Of a stretch of 64,000 nt of DNA, positions 27,679 through 36,334 are shown one piece after another. Position 1 is the stretch's first letter. The number at the start of each line of letters is the position of its first letter. The notes under the pieces are model-generated. The model did no database searches, was not told the origin of the DNA, and was given only the letters and a program-made list of their open reading frames with translations. Position numbers and translations under genes: made by a program. This DNA comes from Salegentibacter salinarum (GTDB lineage Bacteria; Bacteroidota; Bacteroidia; Flavobacteriales; Flavobacteriaceae): assembly GCF_900168115.1 (NCBI RefSeq), contig NZ_FUZC01000008.1, positions 1 to 64,000 on the forward strand, read 5' to 3'.

Positions 27679-28926
27679 ATGAATTTAAAACACTACGCAA
27701 TTTTTGGTAATGACCTTTCAGTAAAAGGAAAATGGATACAAAACCTTTTAAAAGGAGAAAATTGCTCGGAATTAAAAGAATTCAGCGGAAAGAAAGGCTT
27801 ACTTTTTTCTGAAACGGTTTTAAATCAATTGATAGAAGAAGATTATAAACACGGAGATTCAGTCTTAATTCCGAATGAAAATCGTGCCTTACGAACTTTT
27901 TCAAGTGGAGAAAAAAGAAAAGCTTTTTTGGAGTATTTGCTTAAGCAAAAACCTGATTTTCTGGTTTTGGACAATCCTTATGATAGTCTTGATAAAGCTT
28001 CGGTAGCTGATTTAAAAACTACTTTGCGAAATATTTCAGAAACTACTGTGATCATTCAAATCTTTAATCGAAAAGAGGATTTAATGCCTTTTGTAGATTT
28101 AATTTTGAATGTCGAAAACGAAAAAATTGTAAAAACTATTGAAGTTTCAGAATTTCTGAAAAATCATACAATAACCAGTATTTCAGCAATAAAAACTATT
28201 CCGCCGGCCCCTCGGAATTTTAAAGGAATTCCGGAAGTTTTAGTGGAAATGAAAAACATTTCGGTTTCTTACGAAGATCAACCGATTTTAAACAAAATCA
28301 GCTGGAAAATTAAAAAAGGTGATTTCTGGCAATTAACCGGGCCCAATGGTTCGGGGAAAACCACTTTGCTGTCTATGGTTTACGGCGATAATCCCAAAGC
28401 TTACGGCGTAGATTTATACTTATTCGCCAATAAAAAAGGCAGCGGCGAAAGCGTTTGGGAGATTAAAAAGAAAATCGGTTATTTTTCGCCAGCGCTTACA
28501 GAACTTTTCAACCGAAGAAATACGGTGTTGGAAATGTTAATTTCAGGTTTGATGGATAGTGTAGGTTTGTATCAGAAATCCGGTGATAAGGATATCAGGT
28601 TAGCCAAAGAATGGCTAAAAACCCTGAATTTAGAAGATAAATCAAATAAAATTTTTACAGAATTACCGGAGTTTCAAAAAAGAATGATCCTGATTGGCAG
28701 GGCAATGATCAAGCATCCACCTTTGCTTATTTTAGACGAACCAACCACCTCGCTGGATGATAAAAGCGCACTGAAAATTACTTCGCTTATTAATCTTTTC
28801 GCCAAAGAAAGCGATACTGCGGTGGTTTTTGTTTCCCATAGAAAAGAAAAAGGCCTGCAACCAGAAGCAATTTACCGCTTAATTCCTTCAAAAAATGGAT
28901 CGAAAGGGGAAATTCTCTTAGAATAA
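27679..28926 (+). CDS. Tandem ABC ATPase without membrane domain (ModF/PhrA-like)
   Basis: A 415-residue cytosolic protein with two ABC domains. The N-terminal one (about 1-150) lacks a recognisable Walker A (YAIFGNDLSVKGKW in its place) but keeps a signature-like FSSGEKRKAFLEY and Walker B-like FLVLDNPYDSLD. The second (about 185-415) has an intact Walker A GPNGSGKTT near 221-229, a degenerate signature TELPEFQKRMILIGRA, Walker B LLILDEPTTSLDD and VSHR. This layout resembles ModF, whose role is unclear. It follows the ABC exporter by 12 bases and precedes mutS by 87. Confidence 0.88.
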   Translation: MNLKHYAIFGNDLSVKGKWIQNLLKGENCSELKEFSGKKGLLFSETVLNQLIEEDYKHGDSVLIPNENRALRTFSSGEKRKAFLEYLLKQKPDFLVLDNPYDSLDKASVADLKTTLRNISETTVIIQIFNRKEDLMPFVDLILNVENEKIVKTIEVSEFLKNHTITSISAIKTIPPAPRNFKGIPEVLVEMKNISVSYEDQPILNKISWKIKKGDFWQLTGPNGSGKTTLLSMVYGDNPKAYGVDLYLFANKKGSGESVWEIKKKIGYFSPALTELFNRRNTVLEMLISGLMDSVGLYQKSGDKDIRLAKEWLKTLNLEDKSNKIFTELPEFQKRMILIGRAMIKHPPLLILDEPTTSLDDKSALKITSLINLFAKESDTAVVFVSHRKEKGLQPEAIYRLIPSKNGSKGEILLE

Positions 28927-29013
28927 TTGTGGAAAAAATTGAATAACTTCCAGAGATAATTTTCCTTTAAAATATTGGATTCTGTACTTTAGCGGGAAAT
29001 AAAAATTAAAATT

Positions 29014-31641
29014 TTGGCAGCCAAAAAATCCCCAAAGGTTACTCCGTTAATGAAGCAATACAATGCCATTAAGGTAAAGTATCCAGATGCTTTGCTCTTG
29101 TTTCGCGTGGGAGATTTTTATGAAACTTTTGGAGAAGATGCGGTGAAAACTGCCAGAATTCTAAACATTATTTGCACCAATAGAAATAATGGGAGCGAGC
29201 GCACCGAACTGGCTGGGTTTCCACATCATTCCTTAAATACTTATTTGCCAAAATTGGTAAAAGCAGGGGAGCGGGTTGCCATTTGCGATCAGCTGGAAGA
29301 CCCTAAAATGACCAAAACCATCGTAAAGCGTGGCGTGACCGAACTGGTAACTCCCGGTGTTGCGCTAAGCGATGAGGTGCTTCAGAGTAAATCGAATAAT
29401 TTTTTGTGCGCTATCCATTTCGGAAAGAAAACCTTTGGGATTTCGTTTTTAGATGTTTCTACCGGCGAATTTCTTACCGCCCTGGGTAATTCAGAGTATA
29501 TAGATAAGTTGCTTCAGAATTTTAGTCCGAGTGAGGTCTTGATTCCGAAGAAAAATAAGAAAGATTTCACTCAAATTTTCGGAGAAGATTTTCATACTTT
29601 TTTCCAGGAAGACTGGGTTTTTAAACAGGATTTTGCTTACGAAACCTTAAACGAACATTTTCAAACCAAATCTCTAAAGGGCTTTGGGGTGGAGGATTTG
29701 GAAGAAGGAATTATCGCTTCGGGTGCGATTTTGCATTACCTGGCTGAAACCCAACATCGTAAATTGCAACATATTACCGCGATAAATAGAATTGCGGAAG
29801 AGGAATATGTTTGGATGGACCGCTTTACCATTAGGAACCTGGAATTATATCATTCTAACTCAGCCAATGCAGTAACTTTACTGAATGTGATAGACAAAAC
29901 CATCTCGCCAATGGGTGGAAGACTTTTAAAACGCTGGCTGGCGTTGCCTTTAAAAAACTCCGATAAAGTTAAGAAGCGCCACGAAGTTGTTGGATTTCTA
30001 TTAAAGAACTCTTCAGTTTTAGCTGAAATTCAGCAGAACATCAAAAAAATAAGCGACCTGGAACGGCTTATTTCTAAAGTTGCTACTGGAAAAGTGACTC
30101 CGCGGGAGGTTATTCAATTAAATCATTCACTGCAAGCTATTATTCCTATTAAAGAACTCGCGCTGAAAAGTAAAAATGAAGCCATTAAGGTAATTGGTGA
30201 TAATTTACATTCTTGTGAAGTTTTGCGAGGTAAAATCACCGAAAGTCTGCACCAAGATGCGCCGGTAAATATTTTAAAAGGAAATTGTATAGCCGAAGGT
30301 TTTTCGGAAGAACTTGATGATCTCAGAAAAATAGCTTTTTCCGGGAAAGATTACCTCGATAATATGCTGAAACGGGAGACCCATAATACTGGGATTTCTT
30401 CCTTGAAAATTGGCAGTAATAATGTGTACGGCTATTATATTGAAGTACGTAATACGCATAAAGATAAGGTGCCTGAAAGCTGGATTAGAAAACAGACTTT
30501 GGTAAACGCCGAGCGGTATATTACGGAAGAATTAAAGGAATATGAAGCGAAAATTTTAGGTGCCGAAGAGAAGATCTTACACCTGGAGCAGCAGCTATTT
30601 GGGAAGCTGGTGATCTGGATGAATGATTATATTCAGCCGGTACAACAGAATGCGCAACTTATCGCGCAGTTAGATTGTTTATGTTCCTTTGCAGAACAAG
30701 CCAAAGCCGAAAATTATTGCCAACCTGAAATTGAAGAACACCACAATCTTAATATAACAGAAGGCCGCCACCCGGTTATTGAGAAACAATTACCAATAGG
30801 GGAATCTTATGTGACCAATAATGTTACACTAGATAGGGAGAGCCAACAGGTCATTATGATTACCGGGCCAAATATGAGTGGTAAGTCGGCTATTTTAAGG
30901 CAAACCGCGCTTATTGTTTTAATGGCTCAAATGGGAAGTTTTGTGCCTGCAAAAGCCGCAAATATTGGTTTGGTTGACAAGATTTTTACCCGGGTTGGTG
31001 CGAGCGATAATATTTCTATGGGCGAGTCGACTTTTATGGTAGAAATGAACGAAACCGCAAGCATCCTGAATAATATCTCCGATAGGAGTTTGGTGCTTTT
31101 AGATGAAATTGGAAGGGGAACCAGCACTTACGATGGAATTTCCATTGCCTGGGCCATAAGTGAATATTTGCATGAACATCCCGCTAAACCTAAAACACTT
31201 TTCGCTACCCATTATCACGAACTTAACGAGATGTGCGATACGTTTGAGCGGATTAAGAATTTTAATGTTTCGGTAAAAGAATTGAAAGATAACGTATTAT
31301 TTCTTCGGAAGTTGGTTCCCGGTGGAAGCGAGCACAGTTTTGGAATCCACGTAGCCAAAATGGCTGGAATGCCACAACAGGTTTTGCATCGTGCAAATAA
31401 GATTCTGAAAAAACTTGAAAAATCGCATAAAATGCAAGATTCGGGCGAGGTTTTAAAGAAATCGGCCGAAGAAGAAATGCAGCTTAGTTTCTTTAATCTG
31501 GACGACCCGATTTTACAGGAGTTAAAAGAGGAATTGTTACATATAGATATAGATACCCTGACCCCTGTAGAAGCCTTGATGAAACTTAACGAGATTAAAA
31601 GAACCTTGGTGGGAAAGGAAAAAGCTAAAGCAAAGGCGTAG
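29014..31641 (+). CDS. mutS: DNA mismatch repair protein MutS
   Basis: Recognises mismatches and small loops in DNA and recruits MutL. The 875-residue length is normal. The mismatch-contacting Phe-x-Glu motif is in GDFYETFG (about 33-40). The ATPase has Walker [10 protein letters not shown] near 619-627, Walker B with [16 protein letters not shown] near 691-706, and ATHYHEL. A C-terminal helix-turn-helix region ends with [14 protein letters not shown]. The start is a TTG giving [16 protein letters not shown]; the next ATG would cut into the domain I start. It stands alone on the plus strand. Confidence 0.98.
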   Translation: MAAKKSPKVTPLMKQYNAIKVKYPDALLLFRVGDFYETFGEDAVKTARILNIICTNRNNGSERTELAGFPHHSLNTYLPKLVKAGERVAICDQLEDPKMTKTIVKRGVTELVTPGVALSDEVLQSKSNNFLCAIHFGKKTFGISFLDVSTGEFLTALGNSEYIDKLLQNFSPSEVLIPKKNKKDFTQIFGEDFHTFFQEDWVFKQDFAYETLNEHFQTKSLKGFGVEDLEEGIIASGAILHYLAETQHRKLQHITAINRIAEEEYVWMDRFTIRNLELYHSNSANAVTLLNVIDKTISPMGGRLLKRWLALPLKNSDKVKKRHEVVGFLLKNSSVLAEIQQNIKKISDLERLISKVATGKVTPREVIQLNHSLQAIIPIKELALKSKNEAIKVIGDNLHSCEVLRGKITESLHQDAPVNILKGNCIAEGFSEELDDLRKIAFSGKDYLDNMLKRETHNTGISSLKIGSNNVYGYYIEVRNTHKDKVPESWIRKQTLVNAERYITEELKEYEAKILGAEEKILHLEQQLFGKLVIWMNDYIQPVQQNAQLIAQLDCLCSFAEQAKAENYCQPEIEEHHNLNITEGRHPVIEKQLPIGESYVTNNVTLDRESQQVIMITGPNMSGKSAILRQTALIVLMAQMGSFVPAKAANIGLVDKIFTRVGASDNISMGESTFMVEMNETASILNNISDRSLVLLDEIGRGTSTYDGISIAWAISEYLHEHPAKPKTLFATHYHELNEMCDTFERIKNFNVSVKELKDNVLFLRKLVPGGSEHSFGIHVAKMAGMPQQVLHRANKILKKLEKSHKMQDSGEVLKKSAEEEMQLSFFNLDDPILQELKEELLHIDIDTLTPVEALMKLNEIKRTLVGKEKAKAKA

Positions 31642-31652
31642 TTGTTCTTTCC

Positions 31653-31692
31653 TTGTCATTGCGAGAAAGACGATACTCAGACGAAGAAATCT
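31653..31692. repeat. Dispersed GTCATTGCGAG-type intergenic repeat
   Basis: TTGTCATTGCGAGAAAGACG followed by GACGAAGAAATCTG resembles the GTCATTGCGAG...GAAGCAATCT repeats common between genes in many Bacteroidota. Only one copy is seen in this window. Recognition is from memory. Confidence 0.5.
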
Positions 31693-31808
31693 GTTGTTTT
31701 TTAGTTATTTCTATTTGGTAAACAGTTAGTTATAATCTCATAATTTGGCCTGGGTTTAAAGGTAAATAATTTTTATTCCAGATTTTCTTTATTTTTTAGA
31801 AAAAGCCT

Positions 31809-31837
31809 TTGACATTATAAGATTTATATTAAATTTG
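31809..31837 (+). promoter_or_regulatory. Promoter of the tRNA-Gly/tRNA-Leu unit
   Basis: TTG at 31809-31811 and TAAATTTG at 31830-31837 match the -33 and -7 elements with 18 bases between. The tRNA-Gly gene begins 54 bases later. Confidence 0.65.
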
Positions 31838-31891
31838 CATCCGCAATACGCTATTGCAGCCACGTTAAGTTGTGGAAGTTCTTTTAAACAC

Positions 31892-31964
31892 GCGAAAATA
31901 GCTCAGTTGGTAGAGCGCCACCTTGCCAAGGTGGAGGTCGCGGGTTCGAATCCCGTTTTTCGCT
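31892..31964 (+). tRNA. tRNA-Gly (anticodon GCC)
   Basis: A 73-base cloverleaf. The acceptor stem GCGAAAA pairs with TTTTCGC, the anticodon loop TTGCCAA is closed by CCACC/GGTGG, and the T arm has GGTTCGAATCC. CCA is not encoded. Confidence 0.97.
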
Positions 31965-31982
31965 CATACATAATATTACCAC

Positions 31983-32067
31983 GCTCGGGTGGTGGAATTG
32001 GTAGACACGTTGGACTTAAAATCCAATGGACAATGTGTCCGTACGGGTTCAAGTCCCGTCCCGAGTA
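31983..32067 (+). tRNA. tRNA-Leu (anticodon TAA)
   Basis: An 85-base tRNA with a long variable arm. The acceptor GCTCGGG pairs with CCCGAGT (first pair G-T), the anticodon loop CTTAAAA is closed by TTGGA/TCCAA, and the T arm has GGTTCAAGTCC. CCA is not encoded. It follows tRNA-Gly by 18 bases. Its 3' end borders the accessory stretch. Confidence 0.97.
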
Positions 32068-32070
32068 CTT

Positions 32071-32112
32071 AAAGCCTTGTTAGTCATTTGATTTTCAAGG
32101 CTTTACTTTTTT
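32071..32112 (+). terminator. Terminator after the tRNA pair
   Basis: AAAGCCTTG (32071-32079) and CAAGGCTTT (32096-32104) form a 9-bp stem, followed by a T-rich tract, 4 bases past tRNA-Leu. Confidence 0.75.
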
Positions 32113-32198
32113 AAAAGAGGTTGTTTTCTCCGTAGTTTCTCCGTTATTTTGAGCTATATTCCATTCTGACATAATATTTAGCATTGTACAGCTATGCG

Positions 32199-32239
32199 AT
32201 AAAGGAGCCGTTGCAACGGCAAATGCAAGGGCTCTTTAT
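32199..32239. repeat. Interrupted hairpin with AGCCGTTGC core, left of a small-gene cassette
   Basis: ATAAAG-G-AGCC-G-TTGC pairs with GCAA-G-GGCT-CTTTAT around a 10-base loop. The left arm ATAAAGGAGCCGTTGCAAC is very like the left arm of the hairpin at 32981-33023 (ATAAGATAGCCGTTGCAAC). The stretch 32113-32306 holds no gene otherwise. Confidence 0.55.
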
Positions 32240-32306
32240 ATGATAATCAATGGTGAGTTATGTGGTTTTATATAGAGTTGTGTGCAATTTAAATCATACA
32301 ATTTAC

Positions 32307-32314
32307 TATATTTG
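32307..32314 (+). promoter_or_regulatory. -7 box of the small two-gene cassette
   Basis: TATATTTG matches TAnnTTTG exactly and lies 26 bases before the ATG of the 45-codon gene. Confidence 0.55.
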
Positions 32315-32340
32315 TACTATCTAACGCTAAATTAATAACA

Positions 32341-32478
32341 ATGAAAACGAAGGTGCAATTTGACAAAAAGCCTTCTTCCAACGATAAAGGAAAGGCTAGA
32401 CCCCTAAAGTTAAAACGGGTTTCGGCAAAGGAAATTGAAAATTCCAGAAGTAAGGCCTATGATTATCTTTTTACCTAA
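32341..32478 (+). CDS. Small basic protein, unknown (45 aa)
   Basis: An ATG-started frame of 45 codons encoding a lysine- and arginine-rich peptide (MKTKVQFDKKPSS ... RVSAKEIENSRSKAYDYLFT). It has no signal or membrane segment. It has its own promoter box and is followed after 9 bases by the 164-residue gene, so the two probably form an operon. I do not recognise a family. The small-plus-larger layout would fit a regulator or antidote and effector pair, but nothing in the sequence proves that. Confidence 0.55.
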   Translation: MKTKVQFDKKPSSNDKGKARPLKLKRVSAKEIENSRSKAYDYLFT

Positions 32479-32487
32479 AATAGTTGT

Positions 32488-32982
32488 TTGAAGCCTTACC
32501 AATTAGTTTTTTTTTACAGAGAATATATTGAAGATGGTCTTTTGGAAAAAAGGCATATTTATAGATTTAAAACCCGGCTGGACCGGGTTTATTTTATTGA
32601 AGTAGAGGAGTATAAAAATCATGTCTATTTTGCAAAATTTTATTGTAGAATTCACAAAAATTTAAAAGACCGTTATAAAATACAGCTTGAAGATGGCGAC
32701 GGTTTTAGGATTTTTAGCACTTGTATAAATCTCGCTGCAATTATATTAAAAGAAGATGCATTAGCTTCTTTTGGTTTTATTGGAGAGAGTTCTAAAGGCG
32801 AAGAACCCCAGCACACTCGTCGCTATAAAATTTATAAAACCCTTTCAGAAAGGTATTTTTCTCCAAAAGCTTTTATTCACGAAAGAGACGATTATAATAG
32901 TACCTATTTTATAATAAACAGGAAAAATAAAATAGATCCAAAATTGCTTGAAAGAAAATTTAGCGAATATTACATTCGTTAA
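32488..32982 (+). CDS. Unrecognised cytosolic protein (164 aa)
   Basis: A 164-residue protein starting at TTG (MKPYQLVFFYREYIEDG). It is rich in Tyr, Phe, Lys and Arg, with an alternating beta-like N-terminal half (RVYFIEVEEYKNHVYFAKFY) and a C-terminal segment RYKIYKTLSERYFSPKAF with an invariant-looking Tyr/Arg pattern. No signal peptide, membrane helix or known catalytic motif is seen. It is downstream of the 45-codon gene and its stop codon lies inside the base of a long hairpin terminator. I cannot assign a function. Confidence 0.7.
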   Translation: MKPYQLVFFYREYIEDGLLEKRHIYRFKTRLDRVYFIEVEEYKNHVYFAKFYCRIHKNLKDRYKIQLEDGDGFRIFSTCINLAAIILKEDALASFGFIGESSKGEEPQHTRRYKIYKTLSERYFSPKAFIHERDDYNSTYFIINRKNKIDPKLLERKFSEYYIR

Positions 32983-33023
32983 TAAGATAGCCGTTGCAAC
33001 TGTTTTGCAACGGCTATCTTATT
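32981..33023. terminator. Long bidirectional hairpin terminator, right of the small-gene cassette
   Basis: A perfect 18-bp stem (AATAAGATAGCCGTTGCA with its complement) around a 7-base loop starts inside the stop codon of the plus-strand gene and ends 8 bases before the stop of the convergent minus-strand gene. It can end both transcripts and shares its core with the hairpin at 32199-32239. Confidence 0.85.
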
Positions 33024-33030
33024 ATTTGAT

Positions 33031-33441
33031 TTAAGCTACTTTGGAAACAGCTCCGCTTTTAATCATTGGAAGTAAAAAAGGTAGAGCAACCAGTACACCA
33101 CCGGCAACTAAAATACCCGTGCTATTTTTTTCATTGGATCCATTAGAACCAACGCTTCTTTTGGAATCACTCCTAAGCTCATAAGTGGTGTAATTATAAG
33201 CCGAATGGTCATTAGCGTATCCCCATTCAAAAACTTTACCTTCAAATGATGGAACATTAGGTATATTGATGTAGCCTTTTTTCTTACCGGTTTCAATAAC
33301 TTTTAACCCTGAAGATTTAAGAGTGTTAATCACTTTTTCTAAAGCTTCTTCAGTTCCCTTTTGCCTCGCTGCATAACCTTCGCGAGTGCACTTGGCATAT
33401 TTAGATTGTTGGCCATTAATGGCATTATTTTAGTTAATCAT
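33031..33441 (-). CDS. Small protein with C-terminal membrane helix; 5' end damaged or unusual
   Basis: The uninterrupted part with a normal start (GTG) is 33031-33333, 100 residues. Reading the same frame upstream gives a convincing extension (QSKYAKCTREGYAARQKGTEE) to about 33429, then TAA at 33430-33432, preceded by ATG-ATT-AAC. So the gene may start at a rare ATT (33418-33420) or the ATG at 33441 may be cut by a stop four codons in. The protein has a soluble region (VIETGKKKGYINIPNVPSF) and a C-terminal hydrophobic helix (GILVAGGVLVALPFLLPMI). I recognise no named family. Confidence 0.5.
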
Positions 33442-33567
33442 TTCTTAATCCATTCAGGAAGTCATCAGTGTAAATATAAATTCGTTACGTAAATTCCAGT
33501 GAAATAAGCCATATTTTAAAAAGTGATATTTTAGCACAAATTTCAAAAACAACTTTTATATTAAAAA

Positions 33568-34704
33568 TTGATTTATACAACAATTTTAAATATTGCGATT
33601 TTTCAAGGAATAGTCTTAGGCTTAATAATTTTAAAGTCTTCTTTATTCAATAGTAATTCAAATAAATATCTGGCATGCTTGATATTTACACTTTCAATTA
33701 TTTTATTGAACCATGTTTTTGAGATCGAAGAAGCTTCTACTTCCTATCCTTTTCTGCGCTTTATTGAGCATGTCGAGTGGGTATTTCTGATACCTGCTTT
33801 CCTGTTCCTGTTTATTATAAACCGGACTGATGATACTGTGAAAAGTAAACAAAAAAGATATTTGTATTTTATTCCATTTGCCTATTCTGCTATCCTTAAT
33901 ATTACATACGATCTTGATCGTGTTGCAGGAATTTATACTATTCCTCAGTTAGGCCTTGATCTAATCGACATACTTGGTTTGATCCATCTTACTTTAGCCG
34001 TTATATTCATCCCATTCCTGTCGCTTCACTCTTATTTTATGATAAGATATTTAGAAAATTCACATGAAAAAAAATGGATAATAACTTTATTGACAATTGT
34101 TTCTACATTGTTATTTGCTTGGCTTACTACCTGCCTAGCTGGCTTATTTCTTCAATATGACATATCTTCTATTATGAACGTCCTGGCTATATCTGCCACC
34201 CTCATAGTCCATTGGACAGCCTATATAGGTATTTACAAATACAAACTAGCCAAAAACAAAGATGCTATCTATAATTTTCTGAATAAAGATTTAGCTCTTT
34301 CGTATACCAATCCACAATTTGAAGGAAATAGTGAACCAGCAGAATATAGGGAATCTATCACGGCAGATAATCTCTATTTTCAAAAACTGGAAATACTTTG
34401 CAAAGATCATCACATTTATACTGATACTACATTAAACAGAGAAAAAGTTGCTCAAAAACTAGGCATAAGTGCTGGGTATGTTTCACAAATTATAAACACG
34501 ATAACTGGAGACAATTTCGCCTATTACATCAATCAGTATCGAGTTGAAGCTGTCAAGGAAATGATTTCAAATTCTGAATATGAAAACTATAATTTCTTAG
34601 CAATGGGATTAGAATCTGGGTTTACTTCAAAAACTACTTTTTATAAAGCCTTTAAAAAAGTTACTGGTCAGACACCAAATGAATATAAGAGCACCAGAAA
34701 ATAA
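33568..34704 (+). CDS. AraC family transcriptional regulator with membrane-spanning sensor
   Basis: A 378-residue protein starting at TTG (MIYTTILNIAIF). The first 220 residues hold about seven hydrophobic helices, the last near LFLQYDISSIMNVLAISATL. The C-terminal 110 residues form an AraC-type double helix-turn-helix: NREKVAQKLGISAGYVSQII, then FLAMGLESGFTSKTTFYKAF and KKVTGQTPNEYKS. It is therefore an inner-membrane DNA-binding regulator, as often seen in Flavobacteriaceae. It lies 88 bases before the small porin-like gene, which may be its target or partner. It is 3.3 kb from the xylan locus and separated by decayed genes. Confidence 0.9.
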   Translation: MIYTTILNIAIFQGIVLGLIILKSSLFNSNSNKYLACLIFTLSIILLNHVFEIEEASTSYPFLRFIEHVEWVFLIPAFLFLFIINRTDDTVKSKQKRYLYFIPFAYSAILNITYDLDRVAGIYTIPQLGLDLIDILGLIHLTLAVIFIPFLSLHSYFMIRYLENSHEKKWIITLLTIVSTLLFAWLTTCLAGLFLQYDISSIMNVLAISATLIVHWTAYIGIYKYKLAKNKDAIYNFLNKDLALSYTNPQFEGNSEPAEYRESITADNLYFQKLEILCKDHHIYTDTTLNREKVAQKLGISAGYVSQIINTITGDNFAYYINQYRVEAVKEMISNSEYENYNFLAMGLESGFTSKTTFYKAFKKVTGQTPNEYKSTRK

Positions 34705-34792
34705 GTGCCAATTTATACATTTTTAAGCTTTTGAAACCTTTTCTAATTTTTCTTAAGTGAATTTTGCATTTAAATAATTCAAATCACATTTT

Positions 34793-35347
34793 ATGAAAAA
34801 AATTTTATTACTAGCTGTTGTTACAGTTTTAGGATTCACAAATGTTAAAGCCCAGGAAATTGAATTTGGTGCTAAAGGAGGTTTAAACTTTGCATCTGTC
34901 AGCGGAGATAATACGGAAGGTATTGATGTCGTAACATCACTTAATTTCGGTGTATTATCAGAAATTCCAGTTTCTGATAAATTTTCTTTTCAACCTGAAT
35001 TAATGTATTCTGGTCAGGGATATAGTTTCAATGAAAACACAATTGCCCTAAGTTATCTAAACCTTCCTTTAATGGGGAAATATTATATAACAAAAGGATT
35101 GAGTGTTGAAGCCGGACCGCAAATAGGTTTTTTATTATCTGCTAAAAATGAGGAGACAGATGTAAAAGATTCGTTTAATAGTTTTGATTTTGGTGTTAAT
35201 TTTGGTCTAGGCTATAAATTTGACAACGGGCTTAATTTTGGTGCAAGATATAATCTGGGATTAACTGATATTAATAATTTAGATAATTCTTCTAGTAAGA
35301 ATAAAAACGGAGTATTTCAATTATCTGTTGGTTATTTCTTTTTCTAA
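34793..35347 (+). CDS. Small outer membrane beta-barrel protein (porin-like)
   Basis: A 184-residue protein with a signal peptide ending VKAQE. It has the eight-strand barrel pattern of the PorT/OMP_b-brl_2 type: GAKGGLNFASVSGD, KFSFQPELMYSGQG, YLNLPLMGKYYI, GLSVEAGPQIGFLLSA, NFGLGYKFDNGLNFGARYNLGL and a terminal LSVGYFFF with an aromatic end. Its cargo, if any, is unknown. It follows the AraC-type regulator in the same direction. Confidence 0.87.
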   Translation: MKKILLLAVVTVLGFTNVKAQEIEFGAKGGLNFASVSGDNTEGIDVVTSLNFGVLSEIPVSDKFSFQPELMYSGQGYSFNENTIALSYLNLPLMGKYYITKGLSVEAGPQIGFLLSAKNEETDVKDSFNSFDFGVNFGLGYKFDNGLNFGARYNLGLTDINNLDNSSSKNKNGVFQLSVGYFFF

Positions 35348-35578
35348 TACTTTATAATTTAATACGCTAGGAAAAATATTAGTCAGTTTTAGTAGTTTAA
35401 TGTGTACTAATTTACCTATTACCTGTTTTTTAATTTGGTAGAGATCAGAATTACGGAAATGTAATATAAGTTTGTGAAATTTCAACTTAAAAAAGAAGTC
35501 AAATTCTTGTTGCAGCTTTATAAAATATCCGATGCACTGATTAGATAATTTAATACTTCCCCCTACTAGCAAAGACAA

Positions 35579-35603
35579 GGCTCCACAGAAATGTGGAGTC
35601 TTT
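35579..35603 (+). terminator. Terminator-like hairpin
   Basis: GGCTCCACA and TGTGGAGTC pair over 9 bp with a GAAA loop, followed by TTTCCTTTTC. It lies 230 bases after the porin-like gene. No gene is seen in 35348-35779. Confidence 0.6.
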
Positions 35604-35779
35604 CCTTTTCACAGTAGGTACAGAATAGGTACAGACAATCACAAAGTATTCAATTTGACATTTCTTTCAATAGAATTTGATATACAGATAAAGAATAATG
35701 CTTACCAGGCAAAGAATAAGGATACCTAATGACCTTAGAGTTTGAACTCGACTATTTCCGTAATGATGCATGGATATAT

Positions 35780-36205
35780 TTATTTAGTTAGATCTTCAGA
35801 TAGCATTATTCGGTATAGACCATTCGCAGGTGGAAGAAGTCTTTCACTAGATAGATGAAATTTTCCATCATCTTTTAACCAGGGTATTTCTTCATTAATT
35901 GATTCAACTGGATAACCATCAAAAAAAGCGAAATGTATCGGGTGGTTTTTAGAAGAAAAGCTTAGATCATAAGTATCTCCAGTGGTGGACCAGGAAAGCG
36001 TATAATCAGTATTGTTTTTTGATTCAACAGCGGAATCCGGATCACCATTTTTTGAAACGTAAATAGTCTCGAGATTATCAGGATTGAACCATAAAAAAGT
36101 ATTTTTCCATTTTTTACCGTAACTATCCGGGTTAATAATGGAGGGATCGCAACCTAAGAATAAATGGATAAAAAATAATAAAAGAATAATCCTGAATAAT
36201 TTCAT
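35780..36205 (-). CDS. Hypothetical lipoprotein (141 aa)
   Basis: A 141-residue protein with a lipoprotein signal: hydrophobic stretch IILLLFFIHLFLGC with the lipobox cysteine at residue 19. The mature part is beta-rich (YTLSWSTTGDTYDLSFSSK) with many aromatic residues and no motif I recognise. It should be anchored in the outer membrane or periplasm. It stands alone on the minus strand in a region of gene decay, with the umuC remnant upstream. Confidence 0.65.
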   Translation of the reverse strand: MKLFRIILLLFFIHLFLGCDPSIINPDSYGKKWKNTFLWFNPDNLETIYVSKNGDPDSAVESKNNTDYTLSWSTTGDTYDLSFSSKNHPIHFAFFDGYPVESINEEIPWLKDDGKFHLSSERLLPPANGLYRIMLSEDLTK

Positions 36206-36334
36206 ACTTCAAAAAATTGAAGCAGATTAAAAAATAAGTAGTACAAGGGGGATATTCAAATATCTAAAAAAATATCGTTTAAGGAGATAAGGAAAAACCC
36301 TTAGAATTTGCTAGAAAATTTAGGAACTTTTTGA

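Noticed and set aside
32206-33015. CRISPR array suggested by the repeated CCGTTGCAAC core
   Set aside because: Only two related hairpins exist, 780 bases apart with genes between; there is no regular repeat-spacer pattern anywhere in the window.
33108-33296. 62-residue second frame inside the small membrane protein gene
   Set aside because: It is a same-strand overlapping frame with no recognisable pattern, and the longer frame has a clear C-terminal membrane helix.
35348-35779. Possible gene in the gap after the porin-like gene
   Set aside because: The only longer frame (85 residues, minus strand) has no signal, domain or promoter support; only a terminator-like hairpin is convincing.
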